A stretch of 64,000 nucleotides of DNA from Symsagittifera roscoffensis. Lineage: Eukaryota; Xenacoelomorpha; Acoela; Convolutidae. Shown one piece after another: positions 23,372 to 35,800 of the stretch; position 1 is the first letter of the stretch; every line of letters begins with the position of its first letter. Below the pieces are notes generated by a model. That model was not told the origin of the DNA and searched no databases. It saw nothing but the letters and a program-made list of their open reading frames with translations. The stretch spans positions 19,453,789-19,517,788 of the forward strand of contig NC_087068.1 in assembly GCF_963678635.1 (NCBI RefSeq). The letters run 5' to 3'. The translations under genes were made by a program, and so were the position numbers.

Positions 23372-24764
23372 AAGTAAGCTTTCGGCATTATGAACACAAG
23401 CTACAAACTTTCGAAAAAATAGTCCGATAAACTGAAACTTTCCATTTTTAAACCTTTTTGAAACCTTTTTGATAAGAAAATATCATATCAATCGTACAAA
23501 TATATTTGCATAAAAAACAGCCAAAAAATGTAAGCTTGAGAGTTTGAAAATTATGCTTAAGTGTTTATAAATTTAGTTTTTTGAAATACTTCCAATAAAA
23601 GTATAAGAGTTTCAAATTTTTTTTTGATAATAAGTGACACATCACTCGTAAAAAATGTTTTCAATAAAACATTTCCAGAAAACAAATAGCTTAGAGTTTT
23701 CGAAAATCGAAACCATGCTGTTTTTTTTCACCTGATGATCTTTTCCACGAATCAAAATATTTTTTGCTTTGATAGTGCCAATACAGTCTCCATTGGCAAT
23801 CTAGGTAAAATTGAAAAAACTAAATCTAATTTCAATTTTTATAGGTTAATTCTGCCTCAGAAGTTGTTCGATTCATAGCAAGTTATTTAATCAAATGATT
23901 TTTTTTCTGAGTTGAAGTTCATTCTAAAAAGGAAAAAGTATCATACGAAGCAGAAATCAAGAGTTTCTTCTCACTATTTGAATTCTAAAACATTCGATAT
24001 CCAAAAGATAGCTGAATTAAAAATCTGATGCAGAAACAGTTTAGAAGACACCAAGAGAACAATTGAAAAGTTTTGATAGAGTTTTATAGAAAAAAAACTA
24101 TAACTTTAGGCGGAATCAGACGTATAAGATTTTGAGGTCAACACAATTATTAGACAAATGACCTAAGCCTTAGATAAATACTTTCAACTAATTTCGTGTA
24201 ATTACCATGCAAGATGTCAAATTTGATTTAAATTTTGGATAGTTTTGCTCTTTTTAATTAGCAACAGTGCAAAAACAATTTCCCAGTGCAAAAAAAAAAT
24301 AATGAAATAGTTTTTAAGATGCAAATTTTTGTTTTTTATGTGCTGAAAACCTTGTCAAAATTTTTTTGCAAGATTCAAAACTGTTAAAATTTTGTTAGCA
24401 TGTGAGCAAAAAATTTTACTGATTTTCCATCATGTGTGCATGAAGTTTGTGCATATTTTTTTAAATGATTTTTTGTTTTTTATTAAAGAAGCAAACAAAA
24501 CAAAAACTCATAAAGTAAAATGGTATGTATATTTATTTAATTTGCCTTTAAGTGGATAGAAGAATGACTCCAAATAGTTATCATTTAAGTTTGAGAATCA
24601 TTCTCTATCTACCTTCAGTGAAAATCACTCTACGGCAACCTTTGGAAAAAAAAAGATTTCTAGTGGACAAAAATTGCATAACCTACACTTGCATCAAGTT
24701 ATTGCTTCTCTTTTTGCAATCAAAGTGTTTTTTTTTGAAAATTTATAGTCTTGGAGTCCAGAAG
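23372..24764. other. AT-rich intergenic stretch
   Basis: No gene, RNA or clear repeat could be supported on either strand. Frames here are short and of AT-rich random composition. Confidence 0.5.
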
Positions 24765-25190
24765 TCACACTAAAAAATTTAATCTGACATTAGACATGTC
24801 AGCTTGATTCGAAATTTATATTTTCGTAAACGTGCAAAATGAGCAAATCTAAAGGAGCAAATCGAATAGTGTACCTAGAAACAATTTCAAAAATTTGAGT
24901 AAATCGGTAAAATTCTCAGATATCTGTTGGAGAACGAATTATCTCCAGAAATGAAAATTGCAAAAAAGTCGTTGTAAAAATTATGTATTAATCTTAGATA
25001 CTCATAAGCTTTTACAGTAATCATTTTGATTTTAAAATTCTTTCAAATAGTAATTAGTTTGAACTTTACTTCCAGATACCTGATGATGCTAGTTATGGCG
25101 AAAACGTTCGTTTTTTAATTAAAAATTTTTTGACATACTTATTTTCAGCAAATTCTGAATTCAATAATGAATAACAAAAACCCATCAAGA
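24765..25190 (+). repeat. Penelope-like element, upstream terminal repeat (pLTR)
   Basis: Matches 27925-28300 in the same orientation: TGACATTAGACATGTCAGCT against TGACATTAAGAATGTCAGCT, then AAAATGAGCAAA against AAAATGAGTAAA, CTTAGATACTCATAA in both, and a hammerhead-like CTGATGA...GCGAAAA block. Direct terminal repeats around a GIY-YIG-type reverse transcriptase are characteristic of Penelope-like elements. Confidence 0.75.
25074..25115 (+). ncRNA. Hammerhead ribozyme core in the Penelope-like terminal repeat
   Basis: CTGATGA (25080-25086) is followed by a short hairpin in which GCTA pairs with TGGC around GTTA, then GAAA and the possible mini-stem ACG-TT-CGT. This gives the conserved catalytic core strands and stem II of a hammerhead. 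Hammerhead ribozymes are known from the terminal repeats of Penelope-like elements. Stem I pairing is not convincing by eye, so self-cleavage is not proved. The downstream repeat has a decayed version (CTGATTC...GCGAAAA near 28220). Confidence 0.55.
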
Positions 25191-25559
25191 GGCTGAATAA
25201 AACTTGTTTTCTAAGTTCAAAATTTTTAGAACAAATTCAACTTTCTAGCGGCAAGCTCCCTGTTTCATGCCTGAAACACCATAACCTATGAAAGTCTGAA
25301 GGGATATTTACCATACACTATTGCAATACTTAGCCTAAGCCTAAGTCCCTACGCCAAAAACCAGCTGCAAATTAACCGATGTTTGGTAGAATTGAGCAGA
25401 ACTTTAAATCATAGAAGAGATTTTTGAAATTGGCATGACACCATCAACAACAGCACAACAAAACATCGATCGAATCACTGTTCTTGCGACCTGGACGTAA
25501 TTTGCAGCTCATTAAAAAAAAAGCAACATCATTTCAAAGCAATTGTCTACTGTCAGAGG

Positions 25560-27935
25560 GAAAACACTAAAAATATCTTCCAGAAACTTCTAGGGACAGG
25601 CTGCCTTGTATTTCAAGTTACAAAACACGTCATCTCTGGACGGATGCAGCAATAGAGCTGGGCGGTGAAGCAATACCATGAGCTGCACAGAGCTGTGGAA
25701 CTGGAACTGCACACCCTTGATGTCATTTGGAGAAACAGATTGGTGAAAAAGGTACAGTAAAACTAAACTAGGTAAAAAGCAGAGAAAGGCAAGGCAAGAG
25801 CGCCTAGCGAGAGAGGCCAATCGGTTACTTATGGATGTAGTTGTACGTACTTCCGATAACCCTGTCAGACCACGGTTCATATGACTGCGCCAATTCTACC
25901 TTGGAGATGGTTACTCCTACTTCTAAAGAGAACTGATGATTGGCGACATCTGTTGGAAAAAGTGAAAAACTTAGATACACGTGAGAATGGCATTTATCGA
26001 GTTTTTTTCTTAATAATGGCTTGAATAATGATACAGTTCCCACTTTTCTCAAGATGATTGTTCAAAAAACTATTGTTCTCTCTGATCAAGTTGTGCTAAT
26101 TTTTCAGAAAAAAACTACTGAAAGATGAGGTAAGAAAGGCAAAAGCTGGTTTGGTTCAGCTACTGAAAAATGTTGATGAAAATAGATATCATTTTGTCAA
26201 AAAAATTGATAAAAAGTGAGTGCCATTGGTAGTTTTCAATTTACGTCAAAAACTCAGCACAGTCACTGTAACAAACACAAACAAAATGAACGCTAAATTT
26301 CTAAAATACTAAAAATTTCCAGGCAAAAACTCTACTAGTGACTTTAAGACTAATTGATATTTAATTACCATTTTTGTTGATAAGTTTCTCTCGTATGGTC
26401 CAAAATAACCGCTTAAGGAAAAATTTATTGAAATTCATTTATTGGCCGAAAATAACAAATTAACAAAAAAAACTTGCGAGAGAATGGAAAAGAGGAAAAA
26501 AAAACTATGTGAAACAAAAATCTTGACAAAGTGTTACGCTAGGAATATCAGAGCAACAACAGTTCCATGAGTGGTGAATTCGTTGAAAGAAAATCATTGT
26601 CTTTGCTGTAGCTTATGATAAAGGCAATGGATTTTATGTTATGAAAAGTCAAAGTTATGACAGAAAATTACAAGAATTTTGGTTTGCCAACAGTTTACAG
26701 AAATCGAAAAGGGCACTAAGAGTTTGACCTTGAAATTAGAAAATGATATCAATAACACACTACTCAAAATGAAAAAACAAGAATACAAAAGTGATAAAAC
26801 TTATTCGAACCTCAGAATTGCCGGACCTCAGCCCGCTATCTTAAAAGGTTTGGCTGAGGTACTTAAGAATGAAACAATACTCCGTCCGGATCTATCATTT
26901 TGTGGCAGTAGTTACCATATGCAGAACAAAATTTTAACCCTTTTTTGAAAACGTTCCAACGGCGCAAACATTGGAACTTCTACGTTAGACGCTCGAGAAA
27001 AATTTTAAAAACTGATACTTGACAAAAATAAACAAAATGTTTCACTGGACGTTTTTTCTTACTCTAGAGTTTTTACACAGACGTTACCGTTTTGAAACAA
27101 ATTGCGATTGACTTACTTAAACCTTATATAACATTTTACTTACCAGATATTGAGAATTCAAGTTTTAAAATGCTGCTTAGATTAGCCGTGATACATGCAA
27201 ATGATATCGAAAACCAACTGAAACTGAATTTATTTTGAATTTTCACAGCTGCGCAACCCTTCAGCACAAAAAACAACGTTGGGGAAGGTATATTAAATAG
27301 GTTGTTTTGATATACCAGTAACTCGAACAATTTTGGCGTTGCATAAAAAATTGGAAGTAAAATTAGTACCAAGAATCTTAGACAGCAAGAACTGTAAATA
27401 GTTAATTGGGAAAAGACATAAAATAAACATCGAGAATTTCACACAAATCATAAAATGAAACCAGTAAAGAAAGATTGACAATTCAATTTTTTTTCTACCT
27501 TATCGGGAAAACTTAAGTTTGAAATTGAAGAAAAAATATCAAAGCCAAAGTCCGGTAATGTTCATTTTCAGAGCGCGTAATTTTAAAATTTGCCGTCTGT
27601 CGCTTAAGTCAACTTTTGCTTGCAACCTGATTTCACATGTGGTTTATGAAATGAAATGTAATGTATGTAGTTCCACCTATTTTCGGCAAACGTGCCGACA
27701 TCTAACCACACGGATAACAGAGAACTAAAATTTGATTTGCCAGCAGGACGTGTCGCAAAATGTTGTGGGCAGTCTAAGGCACCTAAATGACGGTTAATTG
27801 CTAAAACATTGACGTTTTTTACATTGACCTTATGAAGTTTTTATCATTGGAGGCTCTCCAGTAAGTAAACTCAAGGCGCAACTGAACACGCGTGATGAGT
27901 ACAGGATAGGAGAGCTCACACTAAAATATTAGTTT
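25560..27935 (+). pseudogene. Penelope-like element: RT and GIY-YIG endonuclease, decayed
   Basis: The clearest RT part is frame 26679-26948: KQEYKSDKTYSNLRIAGPQP, LKGLAEV and LRPDLSFCGSSYH, matching the Penelope RT block in which a Gly-x-Pro-K/x-x-H segment leads to LRP(V)LS and GS. A degraded NVPTAQTLELL follows. Frame 27519-27728 carries the C-terminal region: LISHVVYEMKCNVCSSTYF then RQTCRHLTTRIT, matching the GIY-YIG nuclease with its CxxC and conserved Arg. The 5' part (25560-26250) is open only in pieces. The catalytic RT Asp box is not readable. The element ends in a direct repeat at 27925. Confidence 0.7.
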
Positions 27936-28300
27936 GACATTAAGAATGTCAGCTGGTTAGAATTTTATTTTTATACACTAAAACATACAAAATGAGTAAA
28001 ATATATAACTTGAACCCATGAAAGAATTTCGATAAGATGAAAAAATTGGTAAAAAGTTTCGGACAGGTGTTGAAGAACAAAACGTCTTCAAAAATTAAAA
28101 TCAAAAAGATGGTTTTAATAATTATGTAATATTCTTAGATACTCATAATTTTTAATTTTAATCTTTTTGTTTGTAAAAGTTTTTTTAACTGTAAATACTC
28201 TGACTTTCATTTTTATATGCCTGATTCTTGTCAAAGCGAAAAATGCGTAATTAAAAAAATTCTTTTGACTTTTAACATTTTAAAATATAATTAATAATTT
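27925..28300 (+). repeat. Penelope-like element, downstream terminal repeat
   Basis: Same orientation and landmarks as 24765-25190. It starts directly after the last readable codons of the GIY-YIG region. The hammerhead core is changed from CTGATGA to CTGATTC, which would inactivate it. The divergence between the two repeats indicates an old insertion. Confidence 0.7.
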
Positions 28301-28514
28301 AAGCTGAGTGGGGGGAGGGATCTCATTGATTAATAGTTTAATTAATTTTTAGCAGCATGTATGTTTACCCAAGCGGTTATTTGATTTTACATGATTGTGA
28401 AAAAATTTATATTCGTTTTTGGCTGTAACCCTTGCTTTACAAAAAAAATCAATCTTCAAAATGGAAGTAGCTTAAGTCTTGGTATAAATCAATTAAGAGT
28501 TTCAAAATCATGCT

Positions 28515-28560
28515 TTGAAAGTGTTGGCTATAACTAGCATCATCTAGATACATATTGTGC
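28515..28560 (-). pseudogene. Decayed hammerhead-like sequence, opposite strand
   Basis: The minus strand reads GATGATGCTAGTTATAGC near 28549-28532, almost the same as GATGATGCTAGTTATGGC in the intact-looking core at 25082-25099. The flanking CT and GAAA positions are changed (CTAGATGA, CCAAC). It looks like a fragment of another Penelope-like terminal repeat inserted in the other orientation. Confidence 0.45.
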
Positions 28561-28689
28561 CCGATGAATCAATTAATTCAACTTTTTAGGCATCAACTGC
28601 TAAAATATTTGATTTCGAATAATTTTATGCAGGGGGATCTAATATAACCATTTTTAAGATCAATTAAAATACAAAGTAAATTCACAAAA

Positions 28690-31239
28690 GAAAAATAATT
28701 TAACATCAAAGTGATGGAAGTTTTAGTCCTTGCGTTTTCGGTTCTCCATTTCCGGGTTCCCATCAACCCTGTGATAGATGATCGTAGGAGCGAGAAAGAC
28801 GTCTTCAGCCGGATTTCACTAATGGCATCGGAATAGGGCGTAATACTCTTGTCGGATATCTTCTGAGCGAGCCATTTCACGAACTTTGAGGCTTCGTTCC
28901 CCATGCCACCAGTCGTTGAAAACACAAGGGGTGTGAATTTTCCACGTTCATCGTTAAAAATTCTGTCATTATATGCCCTCTACTTTTTATTCTCATGGTT
29001 AACACATAACGATTTGATTGATTTTCCAATATAACTCGGTGCGTTGGGGTGAAATACACGGACGTCTTAATAAGTCTTAACGCTTCATGCCAAGAAATTG
29101 TCGCAGACGATGTCGAGACGTGCTTCGTCAGATGAGTTCGCAGTACGCGGTTGGAGAGTTTCACCGCTGAGAGGCTGCAACTGAGGCTCAATGCCAACTC
29201 AATCCTGGATTCGGCAAACAGAATCCAGAGTATCGGCGAAAAGATTTCTAATCCCGTCATGTCGCGGCACAACAAAACCTCCGGTTTTACAAATCATGGC
29301 GTGCTCCACATTGAAGGACTGGCCACAAACGCAATTGGTGGGCAGGATCTTGACAGGTAGACAGTAGCGCAAGGCCAACGAATCACGAAAGTCACCACTA
29401 TGGAGTTCGTATCCCTTTTCTTCAATCGGAAGGGTATTCAGTCATTTGGAGGCTCCATTCTCGGCTGTTAGCTCCAATATTGGTTTTTCAGAACTAATGG
29501 AAACCGATAAAATGTTCTGAAGATGTTCTCCTGAACGTTCTAGCTTCTTTTTTATAAAAACATGCTTCTGTTTCGCCTTCTCAATGCGTGTGTCCACCGT
29601 TAACGATGATTGCTGTTCGGTTATGAGAATCATCAAAGGGGTAGCCAGAATAACAGAGCTCGTTAGCTCACCGGGGAAGAAATCACGGGTTTCTGAAAGT
29701 CAAGTCCACCCAGACGGCATGAAAGCCTCAATATGTCTTGAAGACTGGGATTACACGGGTGCCCCAACAGAGCAGGGATAAATTGATTCTCGATTGTTTC
29801 CTCTAGGCAGTGCGCATGATCACTGAAAAGGTCCACGGTACGAGCAAGAAAGTTCCACTTGTTCCGGAATCCAAAACTGAAACCAGCATAAGCTGCTTGC
29901 GGATGCATCGACGCAATTCCTGCAGTTTCTCAAGTTGTTTCCCGATTATGTCAGCGCGGTTGGTCAAGAGCTGGTTCTCATACTTTTTGCTCCCAAGTGG
30001 TGTGCCTAAACACTTGGTACCTCCGGCAGTGATGACAACACCAGTTTCTTCAGAGACAAATTTCGCTTCATTCAGCTGTTCAGGCTTGACAACTGAGATA
30101 GTCTTCTCTGCATTCGGGTAGTAACCGAAACTCGGTCCCATCTGACAAAGAAAGTCCCACCAATGTCTTAGTTGACTCAGTTTTCCAGCACCTCCAGCGT
30201 CATCCGCATACCTGATTTGCTTTCCACTGTTCACAGGAGCAGTGTAGATAAGCAGAGTAATGGAGAGGCCATAGAAAACCATGGCAAACGGGCCTCCCTG
30301 AGTCGTTCCCTCTTCACTGGACAATTCTTCACCAAAGATGAAAAGCCTGTTCGTATGGCGGTAAAAATTGTGGGCAAGTGTTGACACAAGGGGCAGCTGT
30401 ACTGGATGTTATATAGAGCTACTCTGCGGTTAAGGAGGTTAAAGGCGTTTTTTGCGTCTACCAGAAGAACTCCGCCCCTGTCAGAATTGTTGAAGAAGTT
30501 TCTCATAGAATGAATAGCGGCATCAATACCACTCATTTGACCAGCAGCGAGTTGTAGGGGGCCAGATGACAGCTCCATTTCAGTTTTAAACTTCCTGCAA
30601 ACAGTCTTACCAACGATGCGGCGCATAACTTCCCCAATGCCAATTGGGCGGAAACCAGGACATTTCTCGAGAGCAACACGGCGACTGGCAAGAAGGGCCT
30701 CAACGGATGACGAATCCGTATGTGTCTTGCAGAGTTTGTGGGACATCAGGGCAAGAGCCGAGCAAAGATCATTTGAGGCATTTAGAACACCATTCCAATT
30801 GACATATGCAGCTTTAGGGTGCTTGTCATTCAGGATTTTCATGACCTCAGAGATTGGTTCGAGTACGCCGCCCTCCGATCTGTCTTCAAGGAGTATTAAA
30901 GCTGGCTTGATTTTACCTTCCATGATAAGTTTGGCTAAAGAAGGACTATTGTGTTGCTTCGGTATGCGGGATTGCATAGCGATAGCCTCATCCAATATTT
31001 CAGTAATATTACCATCCTGCCACAACGTTAAGCGCCTTTCAAGAGCAGCAACATGCTCACGCGTTTTTGAAATTTTGAATAGTTTCTGCAGAAGTAACGG
31101 AGGCAACACTATTGCAGCTTTAATAGAGAAAGATTCAAGAGATCCATCAAGATTCCAATCATTGTTAAGTTTGGTGATCTCTGTAACATTCGACCGGAAG
31201 TACATATCGACGGAAAATAAAGCTAAGCTATAATACGAC
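28690..31239 (-). pseudogene. Non-LTR retrotransposon with restriction-like endonuclease
   Basis: Read leftwards from 31205. Frame 31205-30231 holds RPIGIGEVMRRIVGK and the motif A block VLLVDAKNAFNLLNRR near 30465. After a frameshift near 30385, frame 30387-29803 holds EGTTQGGPFAM (motif B) and RYADDAGGAG (motif C, both Asp present). Further shifts near 29900 and 29640 lead to a CCHC-like finger, CVCGQSFNVEHAMIC, near 29300. Next are a DVRVFHP-type segment (PD-(D/E)xK-like nuclease) near 29060 and a conserved GGMGNEASKFVKWLAQK block near 28900. The finger plus nuclease order is that of restriction-like-endonuclease non-LTR elements. The 5' end is missing because copy A of the giant element abuts it at 31240. 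At least three frameshifts make it inactive. The exact clade is not assigned. Confidence 0.75.
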
Positions 31240-32733
31240 TGCCCAGCGTCTTAAAAAAGCTCTACATGCTTTTCACCGTCTCTATTAAAGCCAGTTCTTT
31301 TAGTGGTCTTTCTAATATCGGGTTGACAAAAACGTTACTGCTTTCGACTTCGGTCAAAACAATCAAATTAACTCAATTATATGCAAGGATAGTGAGCTCA
31401 TGGCTGGGTCTCAGTATCTCCAGACCACGAGGTCTTTCCTAAAAACAGGGCTACTGCTACTTATTATATTACTATTGTTTTTGTTCAGTAGATAAAAATC
31501 ATCATCTCCATTGAAGATGGATCAACCCTTCCCCCCAACTCCTAGCTTCTCATTATCTGAAAATGAAATTGCATGTTAATTAAATTCGATTCAGGACAAA
31601 ACCAGGAAGCTAAAAGTTTGCATAAAATAGTTTGTGTTCAGTCTCAAGACCCCTCCGGATTCTTGAATCCGGGGAAATAACGTCCTTATTTTCTTTCCGG
31701 AAGGATGGACACACGCTGTACCGACACCCTTCACCGTTTGCGTGAGTCGCTCTGTAACGATTGTAGCGGTTTCGGACAATCTGAATTCTCTGTTTTGTGA
31801 TTCGCTATCTCTTTCTTAGTTATCTCTACGCCAACTATTGTTGTTGTTTTTCTTCTGTTTTTTCTCCAGAATGACCGTTTCAGCATTTCTAAAAAACGTG
31901 ACGTCATCATTCGAAATTTAAAAAAATATTAAAATACCAGAACATTCTGGTCTTCACAGTTCGTCTAATCGTTCAAATAATGTCGCTAATCTGCTAAAAC
32001 TGTCACCTCTCCAGGTCAGCGGCTAGGAATTCGAATTGGCATTTTTGTCCATTCTGGTCGAATGTCACATACTCCTCGGACAGCCTGGTCGATGTCCTCA
32101 TTGAGTCTCGCAGTCTTCATCCAAAGTGTACAGTGTCATCGAACAGAATTTTAAAAAAGCACGAAATCACTTTTATTCACGTCACGTCAACTCACTGCAG
32201 AATATAATCATACTACATCACTATAGCCTTCCAAATTCTCTCACTAATCTGCACTTTCAAGGATATGACCTAAGATAAAAACATATTTTTAGACTTCCAA
32301 CGTCTTTGTCACGATTTGAAACTTTTTCTCCTAGGTTTAAAAAGTGTAGGAACGCAGGACAGTCCTGCCAACCCACAAGCTGAAATTATCCTACTAAGCT
32401 TCTTCCCTTCGGAAATTTAGTTGATTTTGTTCCTGAATATTAAAACTAAGAAACTCTGTGGGTAGAAGGAACAATGAAATATTCTCCGTCTTCAAGAGAT
32501 TACCCAAGCCTTTCATGTCACCACAAAGTGATTAGTTGTTCTAGTTGATTAAAAAAAATCATGCAGGCTGGAACATTTTAATAGATTCTCCACACAAGCC
32601 TTTCTAAATAAAGAGTAAGTGTCTCTAAAGCCACTAACTAAAATCAAAATGCAAATCTATAAATGCAACAGATTCTTTAATCTTCAAAACTCAACTAAAT
32701 GTTTTCTTTTAAGTTTCAATTGCAAACTTAGTT
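31240..32733 (-). repeat. Giant LTR element, LTR of copy A (3' LTR)
   Basis: Aligns along its length with 45817-47339 although the two are well diverged. Shared landmarks in order are TTTTTCACCGTCTC-type sequence near 31277, CCATTGAAGATGGAT (31508), GGCACATACTCC-type sequence near 32066, CAACTCACT (32188) and AATATTAAAACTAAGAAACT (32436). Read on the plus strand it starts TG at 31240, so on the element strand the LTR would end in CA. The outer edge abuts the non-LTR element. The inner edge near 32733 is approximate. Confidence 0.75.
32436..32467 (-). promoter_or_regulatory. Conserved 32-nt LTR block, copy A
   Basis: Thirty-one of 32 bases are the same as 47013-47044 in the central LTR, although the LTRs around it have diverged strongly. 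On the element strand it contains TTAGTTTTAATATT. A core promoter, a transcript start or end signal, or an RNA structure needed for replication are possible roles; the sequence does not decide. Confidence 0.5.
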
Positions 32734-32869
32734 GCTTTTTTTCTCATTTGAATTTTTCGTCATATACAAAACAATTCTGAGTTTTAACATCTTCTCTTTC
32801 GTCGCTTCTTTGTTTCTTACTTTGTTCGTCGTTTAGAAGTCTAAAACTTCCAAATTCTCCTAATTTTCT

Positions 32870-35800
32870 TTCTTCTTGCATCTTGTTTTTCGGCCATTTG
32901 TCGATGCTCCATCTCCTCCTCCTGTGACATTGACTCTGTGCACTTCCAGTCTCTGTGTCTTGAAGCACGTCGGTAGCTATTCTGACGCTGTTGGAAGCAG
33001 TCCTCCAACACTTCTTCTCTTCTACTCTTTGCTTACAACAAGTAGAGGATCAACGTTAGATTCTCTGTTTCGGCAGAAGCTGTTGTGGAGGCACAACGTC
33101 ACTTTTCTCTCCAAGTCTTCCTTCAACATCTCTTCTTTTCCCTCCCGTCACATTCACTTGTTCTAGAAGTTCTCTTCACTGCGGTGGTCACTGCATTCCG
33201 ATGCGTTACAAAAGCTCGCTTGAAAGCTCCTGCTCCGATGTCCAGCTGATACACACTGTACACTCTGCTGTGCTTCGACATATGTTTCTTGGCATACTCG
33301 TACAACCATGCAGTCATATTGGCTCTAAACCATGGCATCAGTCTTCTTCTGGCCCATATCTTTTTCGCTTCCGTCGGAATTTTCAAGATCTTGCACGTTG
33401 TCTCAAAAAGATCTTAATCTTTTAGACAATCCTATTCCTGCAACTGTTCTTTCGTCGGCGTATCCTGTCTATTGTTCTCCTTTACATGAGCTTCCAGCAA
33501 TCGTATCTCGATCATAACTCCCACTAAACTACCGTTTTGGGCTGTGATGAGTCTGGTAAACCCTTGGAGAGCAGCTCTCAACAGTCCCAGATCAACACCA
33601 GATTACTACGCCTGGGGTACCACCATGTTTGCATTAAGCAATGGCAGGGGAACTCATCATGTGTTGACATGATGCTCCTCCAATTACGTTTTCTCGAAGC
33701 TTCCAGTAGTTATTCCACTTACATCATCACTCGGTGGACTTCATTATTCTCATCTACTGCATTGTAATCCGTGACTGTTGATCCTTTCCCACTGGCGTAT
33801 CCCATGATTTTCTTTCCCAGTATCAATTCTAACTCCTCTTTGGTTCTCTCCGGAACTGCTGAGAACATTTTACACAAAAATTTTATAAGATTTTTCTGAC
33901 ATTTTCGCTAGTCTTACGCATTTCGGCACTGAGAAGGCTTGATCCACGATCGTTCTCGTACTCTTCACATCCACCGCTACGAAATGCACTGGGTATCTGC
34001 TTTTGCACATTGGAGCCCTTGTCGATTCCACCAAATACCGCGCTCCCGACGATCTGCAATAAGTTTTACTGTGCTGGATGTTCAATTCCGCCTCGATCGC
34101 TTCCCTCCACTTTTCTATGTGCTTTTGCTCAGTCTGCAAAACTCCTTGGAACACTTCTACACTGATGGCCGTGACCATCTCATGCTTCTGTTCTAGATTC
34201 AATAGTGACTCTAAATAACCAAACAAGCAGTAGAATCCTAGTGCAGTCACTAGATTCCCCTCGGTTCCTCCATGGAAATTCTACCATGTTCTCTCCGTTG
34301 CTCTTAGAGGCTGCTGTCATCAGATTATAGATGATGTTCAGGTCAAGCAAGTTACAGTCTGAATTCAGTTCCATCTGCACATCTTGTGTCGCTCGTAACA
34401 TCGAATCGGCAATGGGATTCGGACACCATGATGGTTTCATTAGTTCCCACACTACCATCAAACTCGTTCTCAGCAGTTCGTCTGAGAATCTCAATCCAAA
34501 CTCCACTCGGATGTCCGATTTTGGCATTGAAGGTTCAGTCCTTTTTTCCTTCAAGACTTGTCCCACCCTGGTCTACTGATTAGCAGCGCTTCTTATTGTT
34601 GCAATCCTTGACGTCCAGAATCTTAGCAACACAGCTTGCTCGTAAGCGAAGAAGCAATCGCGTGTGTCTTCATTCAGGAAAAGGTTGTATAATTCCGGAT
34701 ACAAAACTGCACAATTTTTTTCTGATTAGTCCACAGTATTCGCTGGATTTTGGCAGTGCTCCCAAAGATTCCTTCGAGAGCCTCAGTTCCTTGTTTGAGA
34801 ACCTCCTTATTTCGTCGAGTTTCTTCATCGGTTCTAGTTCCACGGGTTCTTTCATGTTTACTCGCATTGGTTTGCTCTGATATATATCAAAAAGTGCTAG
34901 CAAGAGCAAGGCTTTCGCTCGTTCATCGCCTTCTATTAGCATCTTGACACAAGTGCTCAGTGCTGGCACTGAAATCTGCTCTATCATAAATCGGACAAAA
35001 CAGAGAGCGTCTCTCCGCTTCGCGCACGCTACTGCTGCTCCTTGTTGGGTTATCAGATCTCTCACACTCGTCATTTCAGAACACTTTCTCCTTTTTCGAT
35101 CTTTTTCTTTCTTCCGATTCATATTCCCCGCGAGTCAGTCCAATCATACACCAAGCGAGCTTCAGTTGTAGCTCTCTTCCTTACGTAAGCTATTGCTATC
35201 AGAGTGTGTATCTTTGGCATGGTTCTCATCTCTTCTTCGAAGTATCGTAACACTACCGCTCTCCACGGAAGGCTCACCAACTGCTCGATCGTTTCTGCGT
35301 GCATTTCGGGCAATACCCAAGTCCCGTATGCCTTCGCCTTCTGCTTCAGGGTGGTGCCTTGCATCATCATCTCCAAGTAACCTTCCATGGCGCTTTTGTC
35401 TTCTAATGCCATTGAGTGGTCCTCTGGCCGAATTTCTGTACTCTAACATCTCCATGTATCCACCGGCGGGATCGTCAATCGATACAGTTTCCGACACTGT
35501 CAGTCGGTTATATTCCACTGTCACTCCTCTTGGTTTTGTAACCGGTTGATTTTATTCTTGCCATGAGAATGGGTGGCACCATCGCTACATCAGTCAATAT
35601 CCTGTCTGTGCCAGGTAATCGATCATCACCCTGTCCCAAAACCATAGCTTCCTCGACGCGTTTTCTCTTCGCTGAGTTGACAGCTTTCATCGAGATTTCG
35701 GAACCCACCTTCGTCTTTCCCGCCTTCCTCAACGTCACGCTGCTGCCCAGTTTCATCTTCATCTCATTAATCTTGTCAATCACTAATTTTGATCGCATCG

